From Actinomycetota bacterium (GTDB taxonomy: Bacteria > Actinomycetota > Thermoleophilia > Gaiellales > Gaiellaceae), in contig VAXT01000115.1 of assembly GCA_005883245.1 (NCBI GenBank), positions 1-8,760 on the forward strand: DNA of 8,760 nt. The letters run 5' to 3'. This document shows, one piece after another, positions 7,006-8,760 of this stretch. Position numbers and translations under genes: made by a program. The first letter of the stretch is position 1, and the number at the start of each line of letters is the position of its first letter. Under the pieces are notes generated by a model. That model saw only the letters and a program-made list of their open reading frames with translations. It was not told where the DNA came from and searched no databases.

Positions 7006-7017
7006 TCGCATATGCGA
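7006..7017. promoter_or_regulatory. Perfect 12-bp palindrome TCGCATATGCGA, candidate operator
   Basis: This perfect inverted repeat lies between the divergent genes and covers about -30 to -41 relative to the predicted gene C start, where a -35 element should be. A second perfect palindrome, ACTTCGAAGT, lies at 7030-7039 with its centre 23 bp away, about two helical turns. The two sequences differ, so they need not bind the same factor. No regulator gene is visible in the window. Confidence 0.35.
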
Positions 7018-7066
7018 ACTGTCGGCACGACTTCGAAGTGGGTTTAGCCCCAACCTTCGACCTGAG

Positions 7067-7072
7067 TAGTGT
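7067..7072 (+). promoter_or_regulatory. Possible -10 element for leaderless livH
   Basis: TAGTGT at 7067-7072 would place the transcription start at about 7079, the first base of the livH GTG. The weak hexamer TTAGCC at 7044-7049 is 17 bp upstream. There is no Shine-Dalgarno sequence before the GTG, and an in-frame TAG at 7067-7069 excludes an earlier start, which together fit a leaderless mRNA. Confidence 0.3.
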
Positions 7073-7078
7073 CCCGCC

Positions 7079-8014
7079 GTGAGCGTCGTCGTCCAGGTGA
7101 TCGTCACCGGTCTCGCAGCTGGAGGCGTCTACGGCATCTTTGCCGTCGGCTACTCGTTGATCTACCGGCTGACCGGCGTCGTCTACTTCGCCTTCGGCGA
7201 CCTAGTCGCGTTCGGCGTCTTCACCACGTTGCTCGTCGCCGCTGGGACCGGCCCGGTGAGCCAGACGAGCCTCGGCCTCGGGCGGTTTCTGTTCGCGCTC
7301 GCCGTCGGGCTCGTGCTGTGCGTGGGCGTGGGCGCGGCGACGTACGTGCTCTTCATCGAGCCCTACCTGCTTCGCGGGTCGACGCTCGGCTGGGTCGCCT
7401 CGACGCTGGCGATCGCCTTCGCCCTCCGCGGGATGATCGGAGCGGTCTTCACGCGACCGGCCTACGTCTTTCCGGACCCGTTCCACTTCGAGAGCGTCGG
7501 CCGGAACGGCGTCGTCACGATCGCCGGCGCGAGCGTCCAGGTTCGATCCCTCTTCGTGATCGGGCTGGCCGCGGCCTTGGCCGCCCTCGCCGCCTGGACC
7601 CTCGAGCGGACGCGCCGCGGTCGGGCCCTGCAGGCGATCTCGTCCGACCCAGAGGCTGCGCGCTTCGTCGGGCTCCCGGTCGAGACGCTGGTCGCACTGA
7701 CGTTCGGCCTCGTTGGGGGCCTCGCAGCGCTCGCAGCGGTCGCGGCGGCTCCTTCGGCTCCGTTCACGGTCGACTCGGGGGCCCTGCTCGGGCTGAAGGG
7801 CCTCGTCGCGGCGCTGATCGTTCGCTTCGGGTCGCCGTGGGCCGCGTTCGCCGCTGGGCTCGGCGTCGGCCTCGCCGAGGCGGCGATCGACAACCTGCGC
7901 ATCGGCGGCTTGGGTCTCGGTCCGCAATACGGCGAGCTGATCCCGCTCGGCGTCGTGCTCGGCGTGATCGCCTACCGCTCGTTGCGCGCCGAGCCGGTCG
8001 CGAGCACGGCATGA
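7079..8014 (+). CDS. livH: Branched-chain amino acid-type ABC transporter permease LivH
   Basis: This is one of the two membrane permeases of a LivHMGF-type ABC importer, which takes up branched-chain amino acids or related substrates such as urea or amides. At 311 residues it has the usual family length. The N-terminus GLAAGGVYGIFAVGYSLIYRLTGVVYFAFGDLVAFG is the family signature, and several hydrophobic helices follow. The cytoplasmic loop TRRGRALQAISSDPEAARFVGLPVE (about residues 180-205) matches the segment that contacts the ATPase. A Gly/Ala-rich helix with GLKGLVAALIVRFGS follows near 240. GTG at 7079 is the only usable start because an in-frame stop lies 12 bases upstream. Its TGA overlaps the livM ATG, so the two are co-translated. 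It diverges from gene C across a 109-bp gap. The substrate cannot be told from the permease alone; the binding protein and ATPases are not in the window. Confidence 0.9.
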   Translation: MSVVVQVIVTGLAAGGVYGIFAVGYSLIYRLTGVVYFAFGDLVAFGVFTTLLVAAGTGPVSQTSLGLGRFLFALAVGLVLCVGVGAATYVLFIEPYLLRGSTLGWVASTLAIAFALRGMIGAVFTRPAYVFPDPFHFESVGRNGVVTIAGASVQVRSLFVIGLAAALAALAAWTLERTRRGRALQAISSDPEAARFVGLPVETLVALTFGLVGGLAALAAVAAAPSAPFTVDSGALLGLKGLVAALIVRFGSPWAAFAAGLGVGLAEAAIDNLRIGGLGLGPQYGELIPLGVVLGVIAYRSLRAEPVASTA

Positions 8015-8760
8015 GCGCGGCTTCGGTCGTCGTCGACGAGACTCGCGCCGAGTTGGCCGCGGCCGTCCGCGACGCGCGCGCGGCGTGGAGCCGGACGACG
8101 ACGCTGTGGCTGCTCGCGTTCGCGGCTGCGCTCGTCGCCCCGGCCGTTCTCCCGTTGTCCGGCCGGATGCCCGACCTGGCGGAGTTCGTCTACCTCGCGC
8201 TCGCGGCGGTCGGGCTCGCCTACGCGGTCGGTCTCGCCGGAATCCCGTCGCTCGCCCAGGGCGCCTTCCTCGGGATCGGCGCCTTCTCGGAGGCGCTCCT
8301 GCGCGCGAAGGCGGATTGGCCGCTTGTGCCCTCCCTGGTCGCGGCCGTCACGATCACCGCGGCCGTGGGCGTGCTGACGGGGCTCGCGACCGGACGGCTC
8401 CGTAGCGCCTTCGTCGCGGTCAGCACCTGGATCCTGAGCTGGATCCTCCTGCTGCTGCTGACGTCGTTTCCGGGCATCTCCGGGGGCGCGCAGGGACTCG
8501 TCCTCCCCCAGGCGACGGTTCTGGGCCGAACGCTGACGCCGACCGCCCACTACGTGGTCGGGGTCACGCTGCTGGCGCTCGCGGTCCTGGCACTCGCGGT
8601 GCTCGCCCCGCGCGCGCCGGGGCTCGGTCTGGCCGCGGCGCGCGACCAGAGACGTGCAGCCACGGGTCTCGGCGTGCCGGTGGCACGCGCTCGTCTTGGC
8701 GCGTTCACCGCCTCGGCCGTGATCGCGAGCGTGGCCGGGGCCCTGGGCGTCGAGCTCGTA
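8011..8760 (+). CDS. livM: Branched-chain amino acid-type ABC transporter permease LivM, 3' end beyond window
   Basis: This is the partner permease of LivH. The frame starts at ATG 8011 in an ATGA overlap with the livH stop codon and stays open for all 250 codons to the window edge, so the C-terminus is missing. A charged cytoplasmic N-terminus (about 1-28) precedes a first helix (about 30-50). GLAGIPSLAQGAFLGIGAFSEALL (about 73-96) corresponds to the LivM signature GxxSLGQGAFFGIGAY. The segment PGISGGAQGL follows near 154. The loop ARDQRRAATGLGVPVARARLGAFTASA matches the conserved LivM segment that contacts the ATPase. The first base of the signature 'SLGQG' motif is changed to SLAQG. There is no Shine-Dalgarno site before the ATG, consistent with translational coupling to livH. 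Downstream genes are likely livG/livF ATPases or a fused version, outside the window. Confidence 0.88.
   Translation, partial: MSAASVVVDETRAELAAAVRDARAAWSRTTTLWLLAFAAALVAPAVLPLSGRMPDLAEFVYLALAAVGLAYAVGLAGIPSLAQGAFLGIGAFSEALLRAKADWPLVPSLVAAVTITAAVGVLTGLATGRLRSAFVAVSTWILSWILLLLLTSFPGISGGAQGLVLPQATVLGRTLTPTAHYVVGVTLLALAVLALAVLAPRAPGLGLAAARDQRRAATGLGVPVARARLGAFTASAVIASVAGALGVELV

Noticed and set aside
7202..7927. Minus-strand frame opposite livH.
   Set aside because: Arg/Glu/Asp-rich shadow; livH has clear family motifs on the other strand.

Overview
The window is very GC-rich. Its proteins suggest a high-GC actinobacterial lineage, most likely Thermoleophilia (Gaiellales or Solirubrobacterales). 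The hints are secreted proteins ending in a polyproline linker plus one highly basic, two-cysteine PASTA domain, a K+-independent proton pyrophosphatase, and extended -10 promoters of the form TGnTAGAA. This assignment is inferred from family knowledge; no rRNA or other marker gene is present.

Layout, left to right. Positions 1-140 hold no gene I can support, only a possible 3' end of a plus-strand frame. Positions 142-193 carry two tandem palindromic 23-bp units, the second of which contains the hppA stop codon. hppA (191-2135, minus) encodes a membrane H+-translocating pyrophosphatase, but its frame breaks near 1149-1157 and about 35 residues, including a membrane helix, appear to be missing there. 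Next come two tandem paralogous genes on the minus strand. Gene B (2234-4846) is intact. Gene C (4955-6969) needs one extra base in its polyproline-coding tract near 5190 to reach its PASTA domain. Both encode large exported proteins sharing a conserved domain with a YPPDTxGDVGPNxYMQ motif. Gene B also has a beta-sandwich-like domain between two polyproline rods. At 6970-7078 lies a divergent promoter region with two perfect palindromes. To its right, on the plus strand, are livH (7079-8014) and livM (8011 to the window edge), overlapping by 4 bp and encoding the two membrane permeases of a branched-chain-amino-acid-type ABC importer.

The three minus-strand genes each have their own extended -10 motif and look like separate transcription units. 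The livHM genes are a divergent operon that continues beyond the window. I see no functional link between the pyrophosphatase, the secreted proteins and the importer. The least described part is the tandem pair of cell-wall-type proteins: their function is unknown, their C-terminal PASTA-coding DNA is nearly identical, and one copy has a slippage-prone frame break.
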